A program made the position numbers and the translations under genes. A model generated the notes under the pieces. It did not search any database and was not told the origin of the DNA. It was given only the letters and a program-made list of their open reading frames with translations. Below, piece by piece: positions 1-6,666 of a stretch of 12,423 nt of DNA. Each line of letters starts with the position of its first letter. Position 1 is the stretch's first letter. Origin of the DNA: an uncultured Sulfitobacter sp. (lineage in GTDB: Bacteria; Pseudomonadota; Alphaproteobacteria; Rhodobacterales; Rhodobacteraceae); the NCBI GenBank assembly GCA_937923365.1, contig CALAIJ010000313.1, positions 1 through 12,423 on the forward strand. Reading direction: 5' to 3'.

Positions 1-477
1 CCCGCGACCCTGACCCGTGCCCTTGAAGGACATGCCCGCGAACTTGCCCGCGCCGACGGCCGCCTTGGCCCGGCCTTGCAGCGCCTCGTGCAGACAAGGC
101 GCGAGCGGCTGGACGCGCAACTGCGCCGTTTCCGCCCCGATACCTTGGTGCAAGAGAACATGCGCAAACGGCAGCGGTTGAATGATGTGTCCGCCCGCCT
201 GTCAGCCGCAGGCAACCGGCAGACTGCCAAATGGCACGACCTGATCGCCGCACGGGGCCGTGTCTTGGCAACCCTTGGCTACAAAGAGACGCTGAAACGC
301 GGCTACGCGGTTGTGCGCGATGGCGAAACCCTTGTGACCAGCGCCAAAGCCGCAGGCAAAGCCCGCGCGCTTGAGATCGAATTTGCAGACGGGCGCGTCT
401 CTCTGGGGGGCAGCCCTGCGCCCAAACCTGCGCCCAAGAAGAAAGAGCCGCCCAAAGATCAAGGCTCGTTGTTCTAG
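1..477 (+). CDS. xseA: Exodeoxyribonuclease VII large subunit, C-terminal part (5' end outside window)
   Basis: The frame is open from base 1 to a TAG at 475-477, giving the last 158 residues of the protein; the N-terminal OB-fold and the start lie upstream of the window. Exonuclease VII (XseA with several XseB) degrades single-stranded DNA in both directions to acid-soluble oligonucleotides. The visible part has the Arg/Ala/Leu-rich helical (coiled-coil) region typical of XseA, then the recognisable C-terminal segment LGYKETLKRGYAVVRDGE, matching the family's 'L.RGYAVVRD' block, followed by a short beta-rich segment. The tail is Pro/Lys-rich and ends QGSLF. Its stop codon lies in a CTAG that also holds the stop of the convergent minus-strand gene, so the two genes overlap by 4 bp with no room for a terminator between them. 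The family assignment is firm; the protein is partial only because the window cuts it. Confidence 0.93.
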   Translation, partial: PATLTRALEGHARELARADGRLGPALQRLVQTRRERLDAQLRRFRPDTLVQENMRKRQRLNDVSARLSAAGNRQTAKWHDLIAARGRVLATLGYKETLKRGYAVVRDGETLVTSAKAAGKARALEIEFADGRVSLGGSPAPKPAPKKKEPPKDQGSLF

Positions 478-872
478 ACGCCGACCTTGGGGCCCAGGCA
501 CAGCATTTCCTGATCGGCGTCTTGAGCTTCGTAAAGTTCGGTCGAGGTGGGGTCGTTTTCGAACCGCGCAATCAGGCCGCGCGTGCCTTTGGAGAAGCTC
601 CAGCATTGCGGGGTGGGGTTGTCCTCATAGGTGAAACAGATCAATCCGGCCTCGTCTTCGTACCACGATCCTTCCTTGCATTGCCCGTCCAGGAACGACC
701 ACTGCACGCGGCGATTTTCGTGATATATTTCAGCGCCGTATGCCGATCCTTCGCGGCCGTAGAAAAGGGTTTTCCCTTGGGTGTAGGCATCAAATTCTTC
801 CGCGCTCATCCGGTCCTGAGCATAGGCGGGCAGGGCAGTGAGCAGGGCAAGAGCAAGGGCAAATATCTTCAT
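474..872 (-). CDS. Small secreted/periplasmic protein with four cysteines, function unknown
   Basis: From the ATG at 872 this encodes 132 residues. It starts with a clear Sec signal peptide (MKIFALALALLTALPAYAQ, probable cleavage after AYA near residue 18). The mature part carries four cysteines, C65, C79, C90 and C125, in the pattern DGQC..WYEDEAGLICFTYED..PQCW, which suggests up to two disulfides in the periplasm. I recall similar short proteins with a 'C..G.WY....ICF.YE....CW' layout as unnamed conserved proteins of Rhodobacteraceae, but I cannot name a family. A longer start at 911 adds 13 residues before the signal peptide and sits only 3 bp after the upstream gene's stop. I prefer 872 because it gives a canonical signal peptide, although no strong ribosome binding site precedes it. 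The gene lies 42 bp downstream of the AlkB-like gene on the same strand, so the two are probably co-transcribed. Confidence 0.75.
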   Translation of the reverse strand: MKIFALALALLTALPAYAQDRMSAEEFDAYTQGKTLFYGREGSAYGAEIYHENRRVQWSFLDGQCKEGSWYEDEAGLICFTYEDNPTPQCWSFSKGTRGLIARFENDPTSTELYEAQDADQEMLCLGPKVGV

Positions 873-914
873 AACGGGAGCCTGCCAGAAACCTTTGGCC
901 AAGACCAGCATCCC

Positions 915-1922
915 TCAACCCGTCTCGCGCCATTTCGCCACTCTGCGGTCCATCAGCCGCCGCCACAAGGGCGGGATCAGGGCAATCACCGCCATGACGG
1001 GCAAAGAATGGGGCAGGACAGGCATTTTGCCCGCGCGGACCTCAAGGGCCGGAAAGGCGATAGTGGGTCGCATGTGGTGGTCGGAATGGCGGGGCGCGTT
1101 CAGCATCATGGCGCTGGAATACCATTTGGGCGCGTTCCAGCTGTGCTGCGGACCGACAGGTTCGGGCTTGTCCCCCCGCATCCGCCGCCGCAGCCCGTAG
1201 TGCTGCACGTAATCAGACAGCAACAGTTGCAGTTGCGCGTAGACCACCACGCCCAGCAGGGCGAGAATGCCGCCAATACCAGCCAGCGCATAAGCGCAAA
1301 AGGCTGTGAGTGCTGCGCCGCCCAGATACCCCACATAAGGATGCGTCCACGCAGGCGGGCGCGCGGCTGCACGCGCACGATGGCGGTGCTCTGCGCGCAG
1401 GCCCGCGATGAACTCGCCCCGTACGGCGCGGGCGGCAAAGGCCCAGAACCCCTCACCGCTGCGCGCTGAATTGGGGTCAGCGTCAGTGGCCGCATGCACG
1501 TGGTGCACCCGCAGATGGGCTGATACGTGATGTCCGTGCAGCAGGCTGGCATAGATCGCAGCCCCCAAGCGGCGGGGCAAACGGGCGCCTGCATGGATCA
1601 ACTCATGCGCGTTGGAGTTTGATATCTGGCCGAAAAACAACCCCGCTGCGGTAAAGATTAACACTTTGTCGACCCCGCCATGCCCGTCCGTGCCACGGGC
1701 GTGTCCAACCAGCGCAAGCAGCGCAAAATGCACTGCTCCCAGCGTCAGGCTGAGGCCGCGGCCGGTCTGTTCCGTGCCCGCCAGAACCTTGCCCAGCTTG
1801 TCCATGAAGAACACAACCACCGTGATCGACAACAAAGCCGCCAAAGGCCAAAGCCCGCCCAACAGGCACGCCAACGCCAAAAGGGCGGCGGGGGTTAGGC
1901 TGGCGATGGCATACCAGAACAT
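915..1922 (-). CDS. AlkB-like membrane di-iron hydroxylase (alkane 1-monooxygenase / fatty acid desaturase superfamily)
   Basis: This is a 335-residue integral membrane protein. It has the histidine boxes of the AlkB branch of the membrane desaturase/hydroxylase superfamily: box 1 HELIH (106-110), box 2 around HVSAHLRVHH (132-141), the AlkB signature SDYVQHYGL (236-244), and box 3 RHSDHH (278-283). These histidines bind a di-iron centre that hydroxylates terminal carbons of alkanes or similar chains, using electrons from rubredoxin. Hydrophobic segments occur near residues 4-42, 57-75, 87-100, 115-130, 200-230 and 305-320. Two points are unusual: it is shorter than classical AlkB (about 400 residues), and box 2 reads AHLRVHH where classical AlkB has EHxxGHH. 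The true substrate is therefore uncertain. The ATG is supported by GAAGGAG (1928-1934) five bases upstream. No rubredoxin gene is in the window. Confidence 0.85.
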   Translation of the reverse strand: MFWYAIASLTPAALLALACLLGGLWPLAALLSITVVVFFMDKLGKVLAGTEQTGRGLSLTLGAVHFALLALVGHARGTDGHGGVDKVLIFTAAGLFFGQISNSNAHELIHAGARLPRRLGAAIYASLLHGHHVSAHLRVHHVHAATDADPNSARSGEGFWAFAARAVRGEFIAGLRAEHRHRARAAARPPAWTHPYVGYLGGAALTAFCAYALAGIGGILALLGVVVYAQLQLLLSDYVQHYGLRRRMRGDKPEPVGPQHSWNAPKWYSSAMMLNAPRHSDHHMRPTIAFPALEVRAGKMPVLPHSLPVMAVIALIPPLWRRLMDRRVAKWRETG

Positions 1923-2090
1923 GGGGGCTCCTTCGGGTGGATTGACGGCCTTCTACACCGCCTTGCGTTAACAACAAAGTGCGCATGAGGCCGCAGAGCC
2001 GCGCAAAGGACCCCACAGGTGTCGTTTTTTGTGTCTCGCCTTGCGGCTGCCTTTGCTAATCTTTGGCCAACATCTGCAAAGGGGGCCGAC

Positions 2091-3791
2091 ATGGCGCTGG
2101 ACGAGCACGCGAAAAAGCCCGGCAAGGGCGTCTGGAAATCCGGCAAGGGCAAGGGGCGTCACCACCCCAAAGGCCGCCAGTTGGAAGATGCCCCTTGGGA
2201 CGAAGTACGCGCATTGCTTGACGGCAAATCCATGGATCGCGACCTGCTGATCGAACATCTGCACCTGATCCAGGACCGCTTTGGCTGTCTGTCCGCCGCG
2301 CACCTGCGCGCACTGGCCGAGGAAATGCGCCTCTCCATGGCCGAAGTTTATGAGGTGGCGACGTTCTACGCCCATTTCGATGTAGTCAAGGAGGGCGAAA
2401 CACCTCCCCCCGCGCTGACCATCCGTGTGTGCGATTCGCTGTCGTGTGAACTGGCAGGCGCACAGGCGTTGAAATCAGCATTGGAGGACGGGTTGGACGT
2501 GTCAGAAGTGCGCGTGTTGCGCGCGCCCTGCATGGGCCGCTGTGACACCGCCCCTGTGCTGGAACTGGGCCACAACCACATCGACCACGCCACTGTCGAA
2601 AAGGTCGAGGTGGCGATCAAAGCGGGCGCGACCCACGCGCGCATTCCTGAATACGAAGACTTCACAGCTTACGCCAACGCAGGTGGCTATGCCAAACTGC
2701 GCGCGCTGCGAGAGAGTGGCAATTGGGAGGACGTACAGGAAACCGTGCTGGCCTCTGGTCTGCGCGGACTTGGCGGGGCTGGTTTCCCCTCGGGCAAGAA
2801 ATGGGGCTTTGTACGGGCCAACGCAGGCACGCGGTACATGGCCGTCAACGGGGACGAGGGCGAGCCGGGCACCTTCAAGGACCGCTGGTATCTGGAGCGC
2901 ACACCGCACCTTTTCCTCGAGGGCATGTTGATCGCCGCATGGGCGGTCGAGGCAGAGCGCGTCTTCCTCTACATGCGCGATGAATACCCCGCCGTGCTTG
3001 AGATTTTGGCCCGCGAAATCAAAGCGCTGGAAGACGCGGGCGTGACCGAGCCCGGATACATCGACCTGCGCCGTGGCGCTGGCGCCTACATCTGCGGCGA
3101 AGAGAGCGCGATGATCGAAAGCATCGAAGGCAAGCGCGGCTTACCCCGCCACCGCCCGCCATTCGTGGCTCAGGTTGGTATCTTCGGCAAACCCACTTTG
3201 GTGCATAACGTGGAAACCCTGCATTGGGTGGCGCGTATTTGCCGCGAAGGTCCCGAGGTCTTGTCTGCGACCGAAAAGAACGGGCGCAAAGGCCTGCGCA
3301 GCTATTCGGTATCAGGCCGAGTGGCCAAACCGGGGATGCACGTATTGCCCGCAGGCTCCACGATCACGGACATCATTGAGGCCGCAGGCGGGATGGCAGA
3401 CGGCCACGCGTTCAAAGCCTACCAGCCGGGTGGCCCGTCCTCTGGCCTGTTGCCCGCGTCGATGAACGACATCCCGCTGGATTTTGACACGTTGCAACCG
3501 CATGGCACCTTTATTGGCTCTGCGGCTGTGGTCGTTTTGTCGGATCAAGACAGCGCGCGGTCCGCGGCCCTGAATATGCTGCGCTTTTTTGAGGACGAAA
3601 GCTGCGGCCAGTGTACGCCCTGCCGTGTGGGCTGCGAGAAGGCCGTCAAACTGATGCAGAACCCCACATGGGATCAAGGCCTGCTGGAGGAGCTCTCCAC
3701 TGCGATGGTCGACGCGTCGATTTGTGGTTTAGGGCAGGCAGCGCCAAACCCGATCCGCATGGTGATAAAGCACTTCCCCGACGAAATCTGA
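2091..3791 (+). CDS. Fused NuoE-NuoF flavoprotein, formate dehydrogenase beta subunit-like (FdhB1/FdsB type)
   Basis: This encodes 566 residues. Residues about 36-178 form a complete NuoE-like domain: a helical bundle (DLLIEHLHLIQDRFGCLS), then a thioredoxin-like fold with [2Fe-2S] cysteines C114, C119, C147 and C151. Residues about 195-566 are NuoF-like: FMN/NADH-binding GLRGLGGAGFPSGKKW (223-238), GDEGEPGTFKDR (254-265), GAGAYICGEESA (329-340), and a C-terminal [4Fe-4S] site C505/C508/C511 with C545. Such fusions serve as the NAD+-reducing diaphorase of NAD-dependent formate dehydrogenases (for example the Fdh1 beta subunit of Methylobacterium). It should pass electrons from a molybdenum or tungsten subunit to NAD+ in the cytoplasm. 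No alpha subunit or accessory gene lies beside it. The ATG at 2091 follows AAAGGGGG; an upstream in-frame GTG (2019) lacks such support. The role is inferred; a Complex I or hydrogenase partner is possible. Confidence 0.85.
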   Translation: MALDEHAKKPGKGVWKSGKGKGRHHPKGRQLEDAPWDEVRALLDGKSMDRDLLIEHLHLIQDRFGCLSAAHLRALAEEMRLSMAEVYEVATFYAHFDVVKEGETPPPALTIRVCDSLSCELAGAQALKSALEDGLDVSEVRVLRAPCMGRCDTAPVLELGHNHIDHATVEKVEVAIKAGATHARIPEYEDFTAYANAGGYAKLRALRESGNWEDVQETVLASGLRGLGGAGFPSGKKWGFVRANAGTRYMAVNGDEGEPGTFKDRWYLERTPHLFLEGMLIAAWAVEAERVFLYMRDEYPAVLEILAREIKALEDAGVTEPGYIDLRRGAGAYICGEESAMIESIEGKRGLPRHRPPFVAQVGIFGKPTLVHNVETLHWVARICREGPEVLSATEKNGRKGLRSYSVSGRVAKPGMHVLPAGSTITDIIEAAGGMADGHAFKAYQPGGPSSGLLPASMNDIPLDFDTLQPHGTFIGSAAVVVLSDQDSARSAALNMLRFFEDESCGQCTPCRVGCEKAVKLMQNPTWDQGLLEELSTAMVDASICGLGQAAPNPIRMVIKHFPDEI

Positions 3792-3796
3792 TGAGG

Positions 3797-3809
3797 GCAG
3801 GGTGCCTGC
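3797..3809 (+). terminator. Weak hairpin after the NuoEF gene, possible terminator
   Basis: GCAGG (3797-3801) and CCTGC (3805-3809) form a perfect 5-bp stem with a GTG loop, starting six bases after the stop of the NuoEF gene and before the convergent transglycosylase gene. No T-run follows, so it is at best a weak or Rho-assisted terminator. The rest of the 89-bp gap shows nothing else clear. Confidence 0.22.
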
Positions 3810-3880
3810 GTGCCAAAGTGCGGCGCCCCCCTTCACCCTTCCCATAAACTCGCTGCACTCCAGTGGCCGCAGTCATGCCG

Positions 3881-4762
3881 TCAGCGATTGGCGTAAACCG
3901 CGCACACACACCCTGCGCGCCGCAATTGCGCACAAAGCTTGTCGGCCCCGCCGCGCGTGTTGCGCCCGATGCGCGCCATGACAAACCCCTTTTTGCCGCT
4001 GGCACGGTGTTTGACATTGATGTAATCCGGCTTTTGCTTGCCGATCACGCCACTGCAAGAGGCCGAGCGCCGCTGATAGGCGGCCTGCGCTGCCTTACGG
4101 GTCTTGCCAAACGCCAGCTGCACCCCCCACTTTTTCAATGCAGGCGGTGGCTTTTTCAGCGGCGTCAGACGCCGCTTTTGGCCCATCTCGTAACAGGCGG
4201 GCAAAAAGGTCTTTGTCTTGGACAGTCGCATGTCCTGTACGCGTGGTTTTCCGTCGCGCCAGTCTTCGGCATTAAGCCCGGTAATGATTGGGACATAATT
4301 CCACGTCTCGGACGCCAGCCCACCTCCTGTCAGGAAGCCTTCGGCGCGACGTTCACCGCCGTTGTATCCGATGGCCGCCATGCCTTCATTGCCGTATTTG
4401 CGCACCATCTCGGCCAGATACTGTGCTGAATGCTCCAGCGCGTCAGCGGGATTATAGGGGTCTTTCAGCCCCCGCAGCTTCGCCGTCGAAGGGATGAACT
4501 GCGCGATCCCGCGTGCGTTTGCAGGGCTCAAGGCGTTGGGATCAAAGCGACTTTCCTGCCAGATCAGACGCGCAAAGAAATCCGTGTTCAGCCCGTGGCG
4601 ATCCGAGAAGGTCTTGATCGCATTGCAGGTGTCATAGACAAAATGCTGCGCGCGGATGCAGTGCTGGTGTCCCCACTTGGTGGTGGAGCACATGGCCTCA
4701 GGCGCTTGCGCCGCAGCGGACCCTGCCGCAAAAATCCAGATCAAAAACACCAACACCCGCAT
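3881..4762 (-). CDS. Exported lytic transglycosylase with SLT domain and probable SPOR-like C-terminus
   Basis: This encodes 293 residues. A signal peptide (MRVLVFLIWIFAAGSAAAQA, cleavage near residue 19) sends it to the periplasm. Residues about 50-150 are a family-1 type SLT domain: FFARLIWQESRFDPNALS with the expected catalytic glutamate E70, then the ARGIAQFIPSTA block (83-94), then the AAIGYNGGERRAEGFL block (129-144) where many relatives have 'AAYNAGP'. The enzyme cleaves peptidoglycan to give 1,6-anhydromuramyl ends. Residues about 210-293 start with WGVQLAFG and end with FVMARIGRNTRGGADKLCAQLRRAGC, which fits a SPOR peptidoglycan-binding fold; that is inference from pattern. The mature protein has eight cysteines (25, 35, 46, 190, 236, 277, 285, 287), many for this family. 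I chose the ATG at 4762 because it gives the signal peptide; the frame stays open to 4876. No clear Shine-Dalgarno precedes it. It is divergent from ftsY. Confidence 0.85.
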   Translation of the reverse strand: MRVLVFLIWIFAAGSAAAQAPEAMCSTTKWGHQHCIRAQHFVYDTCNAIKTFSDRHGLNTDFFARLIWQESRFDPNALSPANARGIAQFIPSTAKLRGLKDPYNPADALEHSAQYLAEMVRKYGNEGMAAIGYNGGERRAEGFLTGGGLASETWNYVPIITGLNAEDWRDGKPRVQDMRLSKTKTFLPACYEMGQKRRLTPLKKPPPALKKWGVQLAFGKTRKAAQAAYQRRSASCSGVIGKQKPDYINVKHRASGKKGFVMARIGRNTRGGADKLCAQLRRAGCVCAVYANR

Positions 4763-4768
4763 AGGGGC

Positions 4769-4797
4769 TTGGTGCGGTCTGGGGCAGGGCTTGTCAA
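4769..4797 (-). promoter_or_regulatory. Candidate promoter of the transglycosylase gene
   Basis: On the minus strand a perfect TTGACA -35 box occupies 4797-4792. Seventeen bases later lies CACCAA (4774-4769), a poor -10. Transcription would then begin at or next to the ATG at 4762, which fits the missing ribosome binding site. The -35 box is strong; the -10 and the start point are inference. Confidence 0.28.
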
Positions 4798-4833
4798 TGC
4801 GTCTTGCCGCCCTTCCATTGGGCGCTCCAAGCC

Positions 4834-4840
4834 TATAGAT
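4834..4840 (+). promoter_or_regulatory. Candidate -10 box for ftsY operon
   Basis: TATAGAT in the divergent gap between the transglycosylase and ftsY resembles a sigma70 -10 element. The possible -35 (CTTCCA at 4812-4817, 16 bp upstream) is poor. A start near 4846 would leave a leader of about 24 bases containing the ftsY Shine-Dalgarno. Confidence 0.3.
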
Positions 4841-4857
4841 CATGGGAAACTGGCGCT

Positions 4858-4861
4858 GGAG
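4858..4861 (+). promoter_or_regulatory. Ribosome binding site that fixes the ftsY TTG start
   Basis: GGAG at 4858-4861 lies eight bases before the TTG at 4870-4872. No in-frame ATG occurs before 5225, well inside the Ala-rich region, and the sequence after the TTG (AFFKKLKEKLF) matches the usual FtsY N-terminus, so this site supports a TTG start. Confidence 0.6.
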
Positions 4862-4869
4862 ACACCCCC

Positions 4870-6666
4870 TTGGCATTTTTCAAGAAGCTTAAAGAGAAGC
4901 TGTTCCGTTCCTCCTCCAAAATCGATGAGGGGCTGGAGGCGATTGTCAGCGATGGCGGTGAGGAAGAGGCGCAGGTCGATACCGCCGCCGCCGAACAGGC
5001 CGCTGCCGAGGATGCCGCGCGTCTCGCTGCGGAACAAGAGGCCGCAGAAAAAGCAGCCGCCGAGGAAGCCGCCCGCATTGAGGCTGAAGCCGCCGCTGCC
5101 GCGCGTATGGAGGCCGAACGCGCAGAAGCGGCCCGTATCGAGGCCGAACGCCTAGCGGCAGAAGAGGCCGAGGCGGCTGCCTCCGCCCAAGCCGAGGCAG
5201 AACGTGCGGCCCAAGCCGAGGCCATGCGGATTGCCGCCGAAACCGCAGAGCGCGCAGCACAAGCAGAGCGCGAGGCCGAGGCCAAAGCCGCCCGCGAGGC
5301 AGCCGAGGCCGCAGCCGAAGAGGCCCGCCGCGCAGAATTAGCCGCCCAGCAAGCGCAAGAAGCCCGCGAGCAGGATGCAGCGCGCCAAGCCGCCGCCGCT
5401 GCCGCGCAAGAGGCCGCACGCGCCCAAGCTGCCGAGGATGCCGCCAAAGCCGCTGCAGAGAAAGCAGCCCGTGAGGCCGAAGCCCAGCGGCAAGCCGAAG
5501 TAGCGGCGCGCCAGGATGCCGCAGACCACGCTGCCGCCGCCGCAGAGCAGGCCGCGCAAGAGGCAGCGCGCCGCGAAGCCGCTGCCGCCGAACAGGCCGC
5601 GCAAGAAGCCGCAGAACGCGAAGCCGCCGCCCGCCGCGCCGCCGAAGAGGCTGCTCAGAAAGCTGCCGATGAGGCCGCTGCGTCCAAGGATGCCACAGAC
5701 AGCCAGCCTAGCTTGCGCACAACGCTGACGCCTGTAGCCCCTGATTTGATTGAGGAGACCCCGGCCGAGCCTGCGAAGAAGCCCGGTCTTCTGGGCCGCC
5801 TGATCGGCCGCAAGACTGCGCAGACTGTCGTGCGCCGCACCCTTGACGACGACATGCTGGAGCAACTCGAAGAGCTGCTGATCACTGCGGACATGGGCGT
5901 GGACACAGCCCTGCGTGTGACCGCCAACATGGCCGAAGGCCGCTTTGGCAAGAAACTTTCGGTGGCGGAAATCAAGGAGCTGATGGCAAACGAGATAGCC
6001 CGCATCATGGAGCCTGTGGCCAAGCCCTTGCCGCTTTTCCCCAAGACCCCGCAGGTGGTACTGGTGGTGGGGGTCAACGGTTCTGGCAAGACGACAACCA
6101 TCGGTAAACTTGCCAGCCAGTTCAAGGCGGCGGGCAAGACCGTGGTGATTGCCGCCTGCGACACCTTCCGCGCCGCAGCGGTGGAGCAATTGCAGGTCTG
6201 GGGCGACCGTGCGGGCGTGCCTGTGTTGACCGCCGAACAGGGCACCGATCCTGCAAGCCTTGCCTTTGACGCACTGGCCCAAGCGCAAGCCGATGGCGCG
6301 GACCTGCTGATGATCGACACTGCAGGCCGCTTGCAAAACCGCAGCGACCTGATGGAAGAGCTGGCCAAAATCGTCCGCGTGATCCGCAAGAAGGACGAGA
6401 CCGCGCCCCACAACACCTTGTTGGTATTGGATGCGACCACGGGCCAGAACGCGTTGAGCCAGGTAAAGGTGTTTCAGGAAATCTCTGATGTGTCCGGCCT
6501 TGTGATGACCAAACTGGACGGCACCGCCAAAGGCGGCGTGTTGGTCGCCTTGGCGGACAAGTTCGGTCTGCCGATCCACGCCATTGGCGTTGGCGAACAA
6601 ATCGATGATCTGGATGCCTTCGACCCGCAGGAATTTGCGGATGCGCTGGTAGGTTTGGAACGATGA
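4870..6666 (+). CDS. ftsY: Signal recognition particle receptor FtsY with long Ala/Glu/Arg-rich N-domain
   Basis: This encodes 598 residues from a TTG start. FtsY is the SRP receptor GTPase: it docks SRP-ribosome complexes at the inner membrane for co-translational insertion by SecYEG. Residues 1-26 (AFFKKLKEKLFRSSSKIDEG) are a basic amphipathic segment suited to lipid contact. Residues about 38-272 are nearly all Ala, Glu, Arg, Gln and Lys, with no Gly, Pro or aromatic residue, and should form a long charged helix or coiled coil (A domain). Residues about 307-598 are the NG domain: P-loop GVNGSGKTT (401-409), DTFRAAAVEQL, DTAGRL (483-488) and TKLDGTAKGG (547-556). All GTPase motifs are intact. 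The A domain makes the protein long for the family. The stop codon overlaps the next gene's ATG. The antisense frames over the A domain are also open, a by-product of its codon use. Confidence 0.96.
   Translation: MAFFKKLKEKLFRSSSKIDEGLEAIVSDGGEEEAQVDTAAAEQAAAEDAARLAAEQEAAEKAAAEEAARIEAEAAAAARMEAERAEAARIEAERLAAEEAEAAASAQAEAERAAQAEAMRIAAETAERAAQAEREAEAKAAREAAEAAAEEARRAELAAQQAQEAREQDAARQAAAAAAQEAARAQAAEDAAKAAAEKAAREAEAQRQAEVAARQDAADHAAAAAEQAAQEAARREAAAAEQAAQEAAEREAAARRAAEEAAQKAADEAAASKDATDSQPSLRTTLTPVAPDLIEETPAEPAKKPGLLGRLIGRKTAQTVVRRTLDDDMLEQLEELLITADMGVDTALRVTANMAEGRFGKKLSVAEIKELMANEIARIMEPVAKPLPLFPKTPQVVLVVGVNGSGKTTTIGKLASQFKAAGKTVVIAACDTFRAAAVEQLQVWGDRAGVPVLTAEQGTDPASLAFDALAQAQADGADLLMIDTAGRLQNRSDLMEELAKIVRVIRKKDETAPHNTLLVLDATTGQNALSQVKVFQEISDVSGLVMTKLDGTAKGGVLVALADKFGLPIHAIGVGEQIDDLDAFDPQEFADALVGLER
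5536..5625 (+). repeat. 45-bp tandem duplication inside the ftsY A domain
   Basis: Two adjacent 45-bp units (5536-5580 and 5581-5625) encode AAAEQAAQEAARREA and AAAEQAAQEAAEREA. By my count 36 of 45 bases and 14 of 15 residues match. Most base differences are synonymous, so this looks like a diverged in-frame duplication that lengthened the helix. Confidence 0.6.

Noticed and set aside
522..1469. 315-codon open frame on the plus strand
   Set aside because: It runs antisense to the AlkB-like gene and the small periplasmic protein; its product is rich in His, Arg, Gly and Pro with no family pattern, as expected for the shadow of GC-rich coding DNA.
2019..2090. GTG start at 2019 adding 24 residues to the NuoEF fusion
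   Set aside because: It has no clear ribosome binding site; the ATG at 2091 follows a G-rich Shine-Dalgarno-like run and the downstream sequence already contains the whole NuoE domain.
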